A stretch of 64,000 bases of DNA from NCBI RefSeq assembly GCF_028453695.1, contig NC_135775.1, positions 10,742,046-10,806,045 on the forward strand, given 5' to 3'. This DNA comes from Augochlora pura. Taxonomy: Eukaryota; Arthropoda; Insecta; Hymenoptera; Halictidae. Within the stretch, counting starts at the first letter, position 1, and every line of letters starts with the position of its first letter. The notes under the pieces are model-generated. The model saw nothing but the letters and a program-made list of their open reading frames with translations, searched no databases and was not told the origin of the DNA. The position numbers and the translations under genes were made by a program. Shown here piece by piece: positions 13,801-27,526 of this stretch.

Positions 13801-16430
13801 CTAATTTTAAAGTGCTCTATGGGTGAGTTTCGTGTTAAACTGTGTAACTGAAATTTTATTTCTTCATGTAACTGCTATTTTAAAATTAAGTTATTTTGCA
13901 GCATTCTGTATCAGTTAAAGAAATAAAGATGTCGATTAATTATCGAAATCTATTCCCTTTAATTCCGACTGTAGCAAACTAGAGCTGTCATATGTATGTT
14001 TTCGTTTGTGAACAAAATTTGTATTTACTAATCGTTGTTTGGGTGATCAGCACGGATACAGCTTGAATTCGTGTTAGTTCGGATGGATTCGGTGCTTTCT
14101 AGTTCCGGGTGCATAAATAACCAAGCATTATCAACCACCGATATCTGGCATTGTGATGTCTGATAATGAGTACAAAGTATACTGCACAGCATGGCGATTT
14201 AGGACACGTATGTGGCCGGACAAGCAGCTGCTTGGGAAACAGAGATGGGCGGAACGTGAAAGATAGATAAGGTAATACGTCGGTTCTTATAAAATGTCGT
14301 ATAGTATAAATTTTTAAATCGAGAGAACTGTCTCAATTACTAATTCTAGCAGTTTCTGATTGAAACGTGTCTAGCACTGTTTGTGTTCCTTGCTTTTACC
14401 TACTTTTTTCTGACTTTTACTGTCGAGGTTGAATTATATTTTTTTAATATTTGTTAGTAAACATATATATATATGTAACTTTAATTAATACGATTAAATT
14501 ACTTACTGCGAAGATGCCAATTATCAATGATATTTAATTAGTCATTTTTTCTCTGCGCCGTAATGTAAAGAAACAAGCTGGAATAAATTGTTAAGTACGT
14601 ATTGTAAATTGTTCTCCATAAATTAATTAGTTATTAATTAATTAATATGAACATCCGCGTCTATTTATTATATTGGAAACTAATGTTCCACCCATCTCTC
14701 AGAACAACCGTTACATATGACTAGATCAAAAATAATACAAACAGTATCCATAATAACAAAAACAACCTATAACAAATTGTTCTAATAATATTTGAGTGAG
14801 TGTTGTGAACTTCGATTTTAAAGATTAATCTATCTAATATTTTATTGAATCTTGAAAGTAGAAATTTTATTTTCTTGTTCTAAAATTGCTTGAAACTAAA
14901 ATTATATAACATAGTTATTTTTAGAGTAATGTTTCTTAACGGATTAAAAAATGTCTCATTTCGGACTTGTTTTATTGTACTTGTTCTCAGTACTGTCAGT
15001 TCTGTGATCACTATTCTAATTCCCAGAATAACGCAATTCCAATAAAGTAGTAACTTTCTCTGCTTAACCAAGAATACAGTTAACTATAGTTTATCACATT
15101 TGAACTAATCCTACGGTATTAATGTTACAAGTACGGTGAGACGTTCTACAAATGTCATCATTAGACAGCGGATTTGTATGCATTTGCAACTTGTAAAGAA
15201 CCTTCAAAGTTTAAAAGATGAAGAATCGAACGCTACTTTATTTTTATTTTAATAAAGATTTAAACACAAAAAATTAAGCTATATTAAACTGCAGTTCTTC
15301 AAATATGCTTATGAAATTCTTATTTTACCCGAAGATGCAAATAACCCGACGTCTAATCATCACCGTTATTATTCCTACATCTCCATACAAAAGGCAATCA
15401 TAAGAATTAAGCAACATTTAACAAAAAGAAAAACAAATTAAGATTGGACGAATTGTAAATGACTCACATTCATCCTACTTTCAATTTTATATTATACTTT
15501 GTATCATCGTCTACGAAGTTAAAAAGACTGCTGTATAATAAGAGATCAATTAACAATTTCATTGACTACATCTACAATGTTAACATCTAAGCAATCAAAT
15601 GGCTTAACCCTCCCTGACATTTCCATTAACCATTTTGATTTCGATTGTATTATATTTCGTTTAGTCACATCAAAGATAGGTTTTTTTTGTTATATTCAAA
15701 TGTGGCTTTTCTATTACTTAAAACTGGCCTTTTTATTGGAAAAGCTACAAGTTTCTTGTTGACCTTTTTGATGAACAAAGTTACGAGCATATACAATAAG
15801 TCGTAATTAAATCCTCTGAATCAGAAAACATTTATTTACGTTACAACCTAAATATAACATAATTCAATTATGTTTTATGTATCCTTTGTTTCATATATTT
15901 GCAATTTGGCAAGTATATAAATATTTGTGAACGATTATGAAATAAAAATGTAATGTCGAAATAAATATTTACCTTCCTGTTGAGTCATAAATTGACTCAA
16001 CAGAAAATAATTGACGAATAATATTTAACAAGAAAGAACCATTTGTAATACTAGTAACAAAAGTAATATTAGTAACAATAATTAATAATAATTAACAATG
16101 ATTTATAAAACTGTTCATAATTTTCATAATAGCAATATGCCCCTCATTAAGGATACTAATAATTGTAAAAACAAAACATCACAACAATTTTAATACATTA
16201 ATTTCAATTATCATGCTTTTAACATTTGATACCTAAAATAATCATTCCTTTCCTTTTATAATCAATGTCCTAATTTGTATAACATACAGCTGAAAAATTG
16301 GCTATAACTCTGTCAATATATTTAATTTTGCATTGAAACATTAAGAATATATTTGCCAAATTCATGCTGAAGAAATCGATTTTTTCGACCGATTACATGC
16401 TTTGTTCCTTTCAATTATATATTTATTCAT
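10832..16430. other. Intergenic, no supported gene
   Basis: About 5.6 kb of AT-rich DNA. Short open frames (11400-11585, 13323-13538, 14880-15071, 15562-15762) have no domains, no codon bias I can see and no splice partners. One GC-richer stretch near 14040-14275, ending in an AAG/GTAATA donor-like site, could be a noncoding exon; see findings. Confidence 0.5.
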
Positions 16431-16439
16431 TTACTTGTT

Positions 16440-17063
16440 ATAATGAAAGTCCCACGAAAGTCGTAACACTATTGGTTTTCATTTGACTATTACCAATATA
16501 AAAACATTATGGTTCCATTAACAAAAACATTGATACCTTATAATCTCAAAAGATGCAATGTTTGCCCGTTCATATCTGATCCCAAACTTGTTTTTTTAGA
16601 TGTTCAAAGATATTTGAGATATTTGACAATGTGTAAAAAATATTTTGAAAAAATTACCATTCCTTCGAATAAAAAACAAAAATTTTTATATCACTTTTTT
16701 AAATTTTTCTATTCGAGCTAATAATGAAAATTTATACATTGCGTTTTGCAGATCATTAACGTTATTAGAGTGTGCAGTTAAAGGTAGTGGAATCATATCT
16801 CGCTTTACCATAATTTTTATAAAATTGTTAATAATTGATTGAAATCTACAACAAGCATATGCGTTCTTAATTTTCTTTATATGGTCAGATAACAAAATTG
16901 AAAGTTGCGTTAATTTGTTGAATTGTAATTTTTAAAAATTTTGTTTCTACATTGTTTAGCAAATTATTCCTCTGCCATCTTCAACAAATTTAATTGTTTG
17001 GTTCAACTTAAAAAAAAATGTTTCCGTTTTGAAGGGCATTCAAATACTTTCGTGATGCACTGT
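16440..17063. mobile_element. Probable Tc1-like degenerate element
   Basis: The right end (about 17030-17063), read on the minus strand, begins TACAGTGCATCACGAAAGTA, which looks like a Tc1-type terminal repeat next to a TA target. An imperfect inverse match with CCACGAAAGTCGTAACAC lies near 16452. The interior is AT-rich and has no transposase I can recognise. The left boundary is approximate. Confidence 0.4.
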
Positions 17064-17840
17064 ATCTATGGAAAATGACTATAAATGTTGATCTCTTCAA
17101 CACATTTAAAGCGAATAAATAATCAATTTGACTAATATACCTGTAAATGTTTTTAATTACCACTAACTGTGTCGATACAATAAACAACTGATTATTAAAA
17201 AAATTCGCTAAATTAGAGTAAACCTTTCATCTGCAAACTAGGTTGTTATCGATCCCATTCTTATTTTTATAATTACTCTGAAATACGAAAATCTTTCTAA
17301 AAAAGAGAGACTTCGTTGTTAACGTAAATAAATAACATAAACAAACAGAGCAAGTAAACAATCTACAGTTGGTCAACTTGCAGTCATGCTGTAACGAGAT
17401 ATCATGATAAGAATCGCGAGTAATTCTGTAATTGTTGATGCATTGATGAGAGTTAATTTTTTAAAGGTTAACGTAAACAAATAACATTGAAACACTTAAA
17501 ATTATCGCGACATTAGTTCAATTTTGTAACGAAAAGTTACAAATAACGAATTATTCTTTTATGATCCTATACAATTTATATAGCATTTGGTTGCGCATCT
17601 TCAAGTAATTTCTTATTTTTTGGATTTTTTAGAATAAAAACTATCGTCTGGTATTCTAGAAATATGGAACAGTATTCAAGAATTTTTGAGAATTCTTTAA
17701 AACGTAAAAGCCTTAAACAGGCTATACAGCGACCCAGTATGCAGACGTCGGTGAAAATAGAGTTGTAGACGGAGGATTAATCAGGCGAATCCCTCGGTTG
17801 CTTAAATGTTAACATTGTTATGGTACTGATAGTAATTAAT

Positions 17841-20800
17841 CTATGCTAAACAGTCTTTCTCACGTTCCATTTCAATTGGACCTTTGCCCCAGATTTTTCG
17901 GTTCTTTGTGTAGGGGATGAGCCCTACAAGAAGCCCAGAGATAATGATCCCACCACCGGCCATATGAAAAGACATATCCCATGAATCCGTCACATCGAAG
18001 ATCCAACCAGCCAGTGGCGGTCCAAGAAGATTCCCTATACCTTGACAAAGCAGGCTAAGCCCGTAAGCGGTTGTAAATCTCTCCAAAGGTATCAATTCGA
18101 CAAGTATCACCGGAGTGAAGCTAAAGCTACTCGCGAAGAATAGGCCGAACGCTGCCGAGGTGGCCATCAACAGGTTGTAGTAAGGAGTTAGTATTGACAT
18201 TAGGGTTGTCGCTATACCGCAGGCAACCAGACACCAAGTGTACGTCTTGCTAACGTTCATCCAAGGTTGATCTCCAGCCCAGCCGAGACCAATCTGCAAA
18301 CAGTGCCAGGTTCACATTACAATGGAGATTCGTTAAACGCTCATGTATTATGACCATCATCCACTAACGGAAAGTAACTGGAGCGAGCTAATTGCAACTA
18401 AATGCTCGCGAGTTGCGTATAATTCGGTGAAATTAGTTTGATCGGATTAACCTTCGTGAGACGTTGTTGACAAATAGGAACAGACATTTCGTAATACATA
18501 CCGCCTAATACGTTTTAATAGCGCATGATAATAAAAAAGCAATTCTGTAATCATTTTCTGTGTTTGAGCTGTGGAAGCTATGCGAATGCTTTGATTGAAA
18601 ATAAAAATACATAATAAATACATTAAAATACACTAAAATACATCATAATTAAAAATAGATGGAAAACAATTTTTCTGACATGATCTTAAATATTTTGATA
18701 TGTAGTACGAAATGAAATAAAACGGAAATTTTACAAATTTTATCTATTTGCAATTTAAATAGTTACAATTAAATGAAGAAAATAAACTAAAAACCACTAA
18801 TTAGATGTTTAAGTGTAGCTACAACATCCTCCAAGATAAACACTTGAAATTTCATATATGTAAATCGTTTTCTCAGTGAATCGTTTGGATTCGCTATATT
18901 TCAATATATTTCACGCCCCTGTCCGGCTAGGCCCTCTACGAAATTCCATTAACAAAATTGAATTACCATTCCAATCGTATTGGTGATGCCAATAATACTA
19001 AGGAGATTTGCAGCGTCAGGTTCGGAGTAACTGTTCCTAGTAAGATGCTCGGCAAGGTAGAAGTAAGGCACGATAAACCAAGTGAACAACAAGATCGTTG
19101 ACAGTGATAGTAATAAAAAGTGTAGCTCCAGGAACATAGAGAAGTCCATCATGCCTTTCAGTAAATCTAACAATTCGCCGTACCACTTCTAAAAGTACAC
19201 ATAAAGTTAAAATAAATAAATTTGTAGTATTAAGTTTCTCTAATTTCCAATATTGCTAATGGCTTAAGAAAGCGATCCTCAACTTGCTTGTACAAGTTGT
19301 ACCCGATACAATAATCAATTAACTATTCATTCATTTTTATCAAATATTTTAAGGGGAGATGGGCTACAAGCCAATCTAAGTAAAAAATCAAGAATAATGA
19401 TTTTACTGTAACCACTTTATTTCCAAGTCATTAACGATTAAAGTTGTCCAGTTGCGATGCACGAGGCAGTTTTCTGTGACTATCTTCCGCACGATACGTC
19501 ATTGTTTGTGCACTTTCTGACCTGACTTACGAGTGACAGTATTGGTGGATCAGAAGTACTTTTCATCGTTATTATCTTGAAAACGAAGCCGTTACTTACG
19601 TTAATTTTGTTGACACACGTAGTCGAACACCCTATATACAATATGTATACCATATAGTTCTTATTTCTGAAGCCTTCGGATATAAATTGTGCTCTTTTGG
19701 ACTTGGTTTCACAACGTTCGGAAGCATTGAACAAATAATTCAGGAGATGCATTCTTTCAATTTTTATTATAAGCTCCGATAAAAAAGGTTGACTAAAAAT
19801 ATCATTTTTTTTTATTCTATCAACCAATAGCCATTTTTGAAAACAATTTCTTAGCTTTTATATAATGAACTGAATTTCTTCTAACGTTCCATCAAAATTT
19901 AAATCGCTTAGTTCGATTATGAAAAAATTAAACGGTGTACGAATACTTTGTACACAGATTATAGCTTACACTCGTAAGTGTTTTAAGTCTCTAGGTGCGT
20001 ACACCAGTTGTGTATACATTTGCAAGATAAGGAAAAAAAATGTTGAGGACCACTGGTGCAAAAAACGATGATATTTTAATGGGCAAATGTGAAAAGTTCG
20101 CTTAATCAAATAATTTCTTATAATGTTCTAAATTATAACAATTGTATTTTGTTTGAAAAGCTAAGGATAAAAATTGAGCTACTTTTAATGTATCAAATTA
20201 CATGTGGATGCAGCGTGGTTTTCACGCCTTCGATTTATGAGTAGTAATAAATGTAACAAAAGATTTGATATAGTACCTCCTCGTTTTCTTTTGCCAATGT
20301 AGTCATACTGTTCCTATAAATATCTGGGCAGCTACTGGCTCTTAATCTGTACTTGTGCAAATTTAAGGCAGCACCGCGATACATAACAGAGTTCCTGTGA
20401 ACTCTGATATCCTTGAAGTAGTGAGTATTTGTGTTGAATTGCCTTCTCAGCCATGGTAGAGAGTCCGTTCGGACAACACCGCAATTCAGATCTCCTAAGC
20501 GTTGTTTGGAAACTGATTTTACCTTTCGAGCTTCGGTTCCCTAAAATAATTCGATACAATAACCATAAAATACTTGCACAAAGTATGTTTGTTGAGTGTT
20601 AATAATAAAGCAAGAGCTTGATATGCACAGTGAACGATGCAGATATTCATTATAGTAATACTATATGGAAATAAAAGAGACTGTATTTTTTACATTTTTA
20701 GTTTTTACCGTGACCCAGTGACATCAACTCTCACGAATATCTACAAAACTGTTGGTGATATCCAAAAATGTTTCAAACAAAAGCTGAAGAGCGATTTGAA

Positions 20801-23800
20801 CGGGTACATTACTTGACGCAAGTACTTTTTCCGCAAATGGATGCCTAGAGAACATATGAAGGTCAACTGCATTTTTTTAAAAATCGAATCATATATTTTT
20901 TAATGTAATTATATTATGTTACTAAAGGACAGTCAATATCTGACACTACGGTTGCATTGAAATATCTTAATGGTTCACAACCGTAAATAGTTTAGTACAT
21001 TTTTGTAGCGAATTATGAAGAATTCCATTTAGAATAGCATTACAAAATATATGATCACAATTATAATCGATCGTAATCGAGCTGTAAATGGTCAATGAAG
21101 AAAAATATGACAACTTTCATTTACGCTAAATTTATTGTGGAACAGATTGCGGATCTCTTTGGATTAACATATGTATATTATATAATATACATATATGTAT
21201 ACATATATAAATGTTTAAAGTTGAAAAAGTATGTGTTGCTAAGATATTCAAAAATATAGTACATAAACGAGAATTTGCATAGAGATCTACAATCTAGTGA
21301 TAACTTTTGCCTCAGTTTACTCACTACATTTTCAAGTTCTTTGGTCAACAAAGGATTAGCCTCTTCAGATTCTTTCTTGGATATCTTCTTAGTTACATGA
21401 TTTTTTACGGAACTGGATACAGGTCCTATTTGGACATGATTTGCTGTATTTGTATCATCGCATTTCGGTTCATCGCTTGCTTGTTTGATCCTTTGAATGG
21501 ACAAGGGGAATGTTAAAATTTTTAGGCAGACAAAAGTAACAATCAAACGATTACAAGGGAACCATCTAACATAATCGCAGTCGCCGTAAATTATTCTATT
21601 ATTATTAGACTGCAGATCTTCACGCAAATTCAAGCGTTTAACATTATACTTATTAGCAATTATTTGGTACGTTACGATTAAAGAAGATTATTAGGACATA
21701 TTAAGATGATTGTATAGAAAAGATATCGAAGCTCCTCTTTTTACAATTATGTCACAGATATCTCTGAATTATATCATTAGAAACAAAATTATTAACCAGC
21801 AAATCACATTAGGTGGTCCACCGTATTATTAATTGTAAGGGATACATTATTTAATAAAAGCTACAACCTCATAGACATTGTGACGATGCTTTTCTTGGCA
21901 ACCTCTCCAGCGGAATCATGCAGTTTTTTATCCGAACAACTTCGACACGACAAAAGATTAGGATAGTTCTCCAGAATGACGTTGTATAGTCTTGGGTTAC
22001 TGGCCAATAGTTCTAATACCTCCATGGGCACCTGCAATTCTCAAAAATAGATATTTCTTTATAATTCCTTTATCCTTTTTGCCAAGTTTTTAAACATTAG
22101 ATAGACTACACATTTTTTCCCTTTTTGTTAGATGTAATTCTTAGAAAAAAAATAATTTAGAAACGATTTATTCCTAACAGAAATTCTTGAAAGTGTTTTC
22201 ACTCTTAAAGCGCACTTTGATAAAATTGTTTTTGTACTTCAAATACCCATAGACGTGTATACGTCAAAGATTAATAAAAAATAATTCGAATTGTTCTTTT
22301 ATAAAGAATTCCAAAAAATGATTCGATAAATGGCATTCAAAACCAAAATAATTTCATGAAAATCCCCGTAGGAGATACCTCCGTGCTCACCTTCTCGTTA
22401 TGCCTGACAAAAGTAGGCAGATTAACGACGCTCCTGAATCTAAAATCCCCATTATCCGCGTGCGGGTCCTCGGTGGTGGTGCTCAGTATCTGCAACAAAT
22501 ACTCAGGCGCATGACCGCTCTTCAACATCTTCCTAAGCTCCTCAATCCCAGGGAACTCATCAGCGACGCTTCCGGTGGACCTATCGCACTCGGACCTGGT
22601 TACCGATTTTTTCGGGGTGTTACCATTCTGCTTTTGCTGCTCCATAACCCACCACTCGGGATCTCGCATGACCGTGCCGCAGACGATCATATTGAAAAAG
22701 GTGCCCGCCAGTAGCAGGCAGGTGCCTCGCCATCCGTACTCCTCGATGAAGAATGTAGTCATGGGGGCGTACACGAAGGTACCGATACCAGTGCCACAAG
22801 CACCCAGACCTACAGCTAGTGTACGCTTCTTATCGAACCAATAAGCGATGCTCACGACCGCAGTGACGTAGCACAAACCCAAACCGAGACCCGCGATGAC
22901 TCCAAAAGTCAAGTACATTACCTCGATGGTGTTGCTGAAGCAGCTCAGCACAAAACCAAACCCGGAAATCAAGCCACCTAGAATGGTCATACTTCTGCAA
23001 CCATAACGATCCACCAGTGCGGACATAATGGGACCAGACAGTAACGGCACTGCCATAAACAGCGACCCGATCCATGCCGTCTTCGACTTCGAAGCTCCGA
23101 ACTCCTGCAGGAACTCGATGTATAGTAACCCAAAGCTGAAGGACACTCCGTCAGCGATCATAGATATGACCAAAGAAGCTAATACAACCACCCAGCCCCA
23201 TCCGCCGTCAGGTACTTTAGGCTTGCTCTGCTTAGCCTTGTTAATCTCTTCGTCCTCCAAATCCAGAACACTATCCGAATCAATAGAGTCTCGAGTGTCG
23301 TCTTCGCGGTAACCAGGATTAGTGGTGATAATAGCTTTCGAGTCAGTAAACTTTTTATTATAGTCATCCTCATGGCTGAAATACTCTTTCTCGAGTGGAC
23401 TAGTGTCGAATGAATTGGGCACGCTTTTGTTGGTAGGACTGGGGCCTAAGGTGAGATTTGGTGATGTTAGGTAACTGCGATCGATAGGCGTGGGTGGTAT
23501 TCTGTCCTCGGTACAGTCCGTACCTGGGCTGAGCAGATCGATTTTATCTTGTAGATCGTCGGCCAGGCTGAGGTTCTTGCTTAATTCTCTGCCTAGCTCT
23601 AGCGAGGCTGTCAAGAAGGTGTCCTTGTCGGGTGATAGGGATTCGACGCTTCTATCTATGGTACGGGCGGGGGTGGATGGCAGAAGCCTCTCCCCAGCGA
23701 GACTGCTGAGGTCTTCGGTGTTCCCGGAATCTTGACAAATTTCGGAGCTCCTTGTAGAAGAAGCGAGACTCTGTGACCGGGATAGATCGATCGGATCCAG

Positions 23801-24106
23801 AGAGTCCGGATCTGGTGTATGACACGGTGTGCTAGGGAATACGGTCGGACTGCCATTTTGCCAGCCAACTATCGGTGCTTTTCTATATTGCCGGTGAATC
23901 GAATTGCTTTGATCTGTTTTGTAGAAAGGCCTTTGGTAATGATTCTGATCTTTCGGTACGCTTATCCCATTCCTTTGGAGCGTGTTCACGGAACCGTTAC
24001 TACAGAGATTGTTGTTATTCCAATTGCATGGTGGCTTGTACGGGACGGATTGCCCGCTCGATTCATCTCCTTGATCGCATAAGACGTTTTCGTTTCGATC
24101 GGTCAT
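17841..24106 (-). CDS. SLC16-family monocarboxylate-transporter-like protein
   Basis: Predicted plasma-membrane carrier of the major facilitator superfamily, about 994 residues. Exons in transcription order: 24106-22391, 22031-21868, 21490-21325, 20540-20277, 19188-18967 and 18293-17841; all phases close. Residues 1-299 are polar and probably disordered, rich in Ser/Pro. The SLC16 signature DGGWGWVVV starts at 300 and helices 1-6 follow to about 485, with the second family motif around YWFDKKRTLAVGL. A long cytosolic loop (about 490-775) carries the stretch YRGAALNLHKYRLRASSCPD. Helices 7-12 fill the last two exons (for example FHMAGGGIIISGLLVGLIPY). SLC16 proteins move lactate, pyruvate, ketone bodies or other small acids, but many insect members are orphans, so the substrate is open. 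At 994 residues it is about twice the usual vertebrate MCT length, because of the N-terminus and loop. Confidence 0.88.
19440..19634. mobile_element. One end of a mariner/Tc1-like MITE in an SLC16 intron
   Basis: Read on the minus strand, the segment starts TATATAGGGTGTTCGACTAC, a start typical of insect miniature elements. I could not find the matching other end, so the extent is approximate. It lies in the intron between the 20540-20277 and 19188-18967 exons. Confidence 0.35.
20714..20875. repeat. Dispersed repeat, copy 1
   Basis: This block aligns with 52170-52330: both carry AATATCTnCAAAACTGTTG, then ATGTTTCAnACAAAAG, then GAACnATnTGAA in the same order and spacing. It lies in the intron upstream of the SLC16 exon at 20540-20277. 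No coding capacity. Probably a MITE family; the copies have clearly diverged. Confidence 0.55.
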
Positions 24107-24290
24107 GGTTCTTCTAAATGTAGGTGTTGGCCGAGTGAATCCAACGGCGAGGCCAACCTTTCAGCCCTTGAATCTCGCTCGGGAAGGATCGTCCACGCCC
24201 TTCAGCTACCATAAGGACTTCCCAGCCGATCGGGGGTGGGTCACTAAACGACGGTCGCTTCAGCATGCACGCTTCGACCAGTTGCTTGTC
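24107..24290 (-). promoter_or_regulatory. 5' UTR exon of SLC16 gene with a 50-codon uORF
   Basis: A 3' splice site (ATCATCCCACAG) ends at 24291 on the minus strand, so the exon holding the start codon probably begins at 24290. Inside it an upstream ORF runs from ATG at 24266-24264 to TAG at 24116-24114, 50 codons, stopping 7 bases before the main ATG. Such a uORF usually lowers translation of the main frame unless ribosomes reinitiate. That effect is inference; the frame and its stop are visible. Confidence 0.5.
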
Positions 24291-27264
24291 CTGTGGGATG
24301 ATTTTACATTAATATTTTAAAGAAATACTATTTAATAAAAGTATTACTCTAAAAGAAGGAGCACTTCACTTATTTGTATCTTTTATATAATTAAGCAGTG
24401 ATTAATAAACACATTAAGTGAACTTCAAACTTCAGGGCAAACTACTCGTTTAACGCTCAAATGATAATTTAATAGTTCTTTAATGAACTAAGATTAAAAA
24501 ATGTTCATTAATCATTTTTACAATGGCGACAGCCCATTAACTTGTAAGTCCATTAATTATCTTGAATGATATGTATAGTCTAGTAATTTCTTTTAACATT
24601 GTTATCTAAAATAATACCTGATCGGTGAAAGAGTTAATTTATTTGTGATGATTCTTACCGAACCGATAAGTGAAAATCAATTTTACTTTGCAGCATTAGA
24701 CATGCTGTAAGAGAATAGAATATTACCTAACTCTTCAAGCAGTTATATCTAAAATCGTTAAATAATTATTAGATTAGGAAGAAAATCCGACCTTTCTTCC
24801 GTTAATAGTACAAATAGTGGAGGAATTATATAAAGTTACTGCTGTTTATGCGCGACTGTTAGAGGCATACAGCAGAAATCATTGTTAATAAAATATTTTC
24901 AAAAGACAATTTCGATGCTTTACTATCATCTTATTATCTTGCTTAGTGCTGGGTAAAAGTATGTATTTGAAATAAAAATATAAAACTATCTTCAGAGATT
25001 ATTTAGTAAATCATGTTAGTACTAATTATGTTAAAGTGCTAAAACACTTATTTGATTTTACAGATGTATGTAAATAGTATTTCAATTATGTATTTATTTG
25101 AAATGTACCTAGCTCTGATCTTGCCCCATGAATTGCAAGATCTATTTATACATATGTATGTATTTCATAACTTCCTCATTGCTTAATACAGAAACCTCAA
25201 AATACTTATTCTGAAATAGGCACTCAATCTATAAGATATACGAAATGAATATTCTTATGCTTAATTATATAAAATGTACAAAATGGAAAAGTGCTCTGTT
25301 ATTTTGTCTCGCATTTTATGTGACTAGGAAAATTAAATACTTGTAATAGTAACTGCTGTAAAAGGAAATTGAGAATTTTCGATTTTCCACAATATAATAA
25401 CTTCGCTAGTTTATTACTTACCCATTACATAAATAAATATTGATTCTTTAAGAGTCTAATATAATTTTCAATAACAAATTATTCAACGTACAAGGGACAA
25501 TCTATTTTTAACATTGCTATCTATCTATAGAGATTAATCGAAGCGGTAGAATTCTCACGTCACATTTCGCCTTTATACTATTTAGAACGTACTTTTTAGT
25601 TTCTCGATATTTTCTTAAAATAACTGCAGTGTTTTGAATATTGCATTCGACAATCGACATATTTTTAAGACAACTTAGAATCGACCTTTCATGCGACTCA
25701 CAACCCCATATTTTTAAGCAATATGAGTTTATCAAATGTAATTTATATCCACAACGTTCTGAATCGTATAAAAACGTTTCTCAAACACTCCAACAACATT
25801 AGTAAAGTGTCCTACGTATAGCATGAGTGTAGGTTCACGAAAAGTGGACATTAATGAACAGTGGTCACTGATCACTAAACTGCGAATTTCTATGCAAAAT
25901 CGAAATTATTTGGAGCGATTTGTAAGAACAGGTATCAAATAGCAGTTAATATTTTCTTTAAAAGCTGTAATAAATGAAAACTGAAATAACAGCGTCTTTA
26001 AAGCCTTTGTAATAACATAATCATTATAAATGCAGAGAACCGAAGTCTAGTGATCAGGTATATCCGATCATCGAATATTAGTAACATAAGCAAACTGAAA
26101 AAGAGTTACTAAACATAGCTGGAATAGAAGAACAAAATAATTTTATCAGAAAAGAAACGATTATAAGAAAAAAAAAAAAGAAAAGAATAAGGTCTACTCA
26201 CCATAGAGGTAATGTAAAATGACTTATTTCCAGGAGTGCATGCGTGTCTGGGTGTAAGAGTGTGCATGCGACACTGAACGATGTGAGCAAATAAAAGAAA
26301 TCAATAAAAGGAGAAGGATCTATAAAACCATCTGCGCTAAAACGAGCTAAGCATACAGCAGCCTATTAGATACTGATGAAGGCTGTAAAAAAATTATAGC
26401 AGGAAACTTTCCTGAAACAACACAAGCTGTACAAAAATCGTTTTAGTGAACTAAAATTAATTCTATAAATTAGCGGTGTTACGGCAACACAATCATCTAC
26501 GTTTATCAACAACATATAGTTAGACACATATTTACATATTTACAACAATAATTTTGTTTGAAATCAATTGAGCAGTTTTTATCGTAACTTTTTACATTTA
26601 ATGCGTAACAATAAAAATCTTTGTTGGTAATTAAACAGTGGATATATGTATTTATTGCAAGAAATGAATGGATGAAATATGAACAAATGAAAGAATTTAA
26701 AGAATTCGAGAATGTCCTGTCGGCTTATTAAAATATCATAACAGAATATTATTCGACTGCTGTTTCTTACAACTGATGCAGACAATTTTTATTTTGCACA
26801 AAGATCCGCAATCTACTGATAGTACAATTAAACTTCTTTATTCTAAGATCTTCGACGTGAGAAAGAAAGTTAGGTATAGTGACGTCATAAATGTCAGACC
26901 GCGCTTTTAAGAAATAGATTCATTATAATCATCAAATAGGTCGGCTTCTGTGCTAAGTTATAACATCGAACCTACTCGGAACAGTAATGTATCATCTGCA
27001 AAGCAGTCATTGCCAGGCTTCCGTGAACGGCAACATGTTTCGTCGAACGAAGCTCTGATTTCACGAATTTCATTCAACACGAAATGCGATCGGGCAATTC
27101 CGCGAACACGCGAAGCAATAGTACTTGGGAAGGTGCAAAAAGAAGCAGCGATGCAATGTATAATGTAATGTAAGATTTAGTGCTCTACATATATGTATTA
27201 TACGTTTGTGCACATAAGGCCATAACTCACTAAATTAATAAGCATTTCTTGGTTTATACTACTA
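24291..27264. other. Region upstream of SLC16 gene, noncoding
   Basis: AT-rich DNA with no supported ORF. It may hold the 5' end and first introns of the SLC16 gene. One candidate noncoding exon on the minus strand ends at 26202 with the strong donor CTATG/GTGAGT. Confidence 0.4.
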
Positions 27265-27268
27265 TTAA

Positions 27269-27526
27269 CCCCTTACCGAGTAAACCCTTACCGTACTTTA
27301 ACGATTCGGACTCGCGATAGAGATTTCTAATAATAAGCTGTTACGTATTAATGTTCATCCGTTCCTTTAAGTAGAAATCAAATTTTATTCTCTTGTCACC
27401 GATATTGAAACATTCAAGCAGATGTAAGCATATAATAAATATAAAATTATTTTTTCTTGTAAGAAATTAGTGTGATCGAAAAAATTCTAATAATAGTAAT
27501 TGCAAAGAGAATGATACGGCAAGGGG
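27269..27526. mobile_element. Second piggyBac-like MITE
   Basis: A 258-bp segment bounded by TTAA at 27265-27268 and 27527-27530. The ends are inverted repeats CCCCTTACCG and CCCCTTGCCG with one mismatch in ten, the CCC start being common in piggyBac relatives. There is no internal ORF of note. It resembles the 8871-9122 element in size and target but has different ends, so it is another family. Confidence 0.55.

Noticed and set aside
19480..19827. 115-codon minus-strand frame in an SLC16 intron
   Set aside because: Part overlaps a MITE end (TATATAGGGTGTTCG) and there are no matching splice phases.
22400..24117. Many plus-strand frames opposite the SLC16 first exon
   Set aside because: Shadows of the long minus-strand exon, which has the family motifs.
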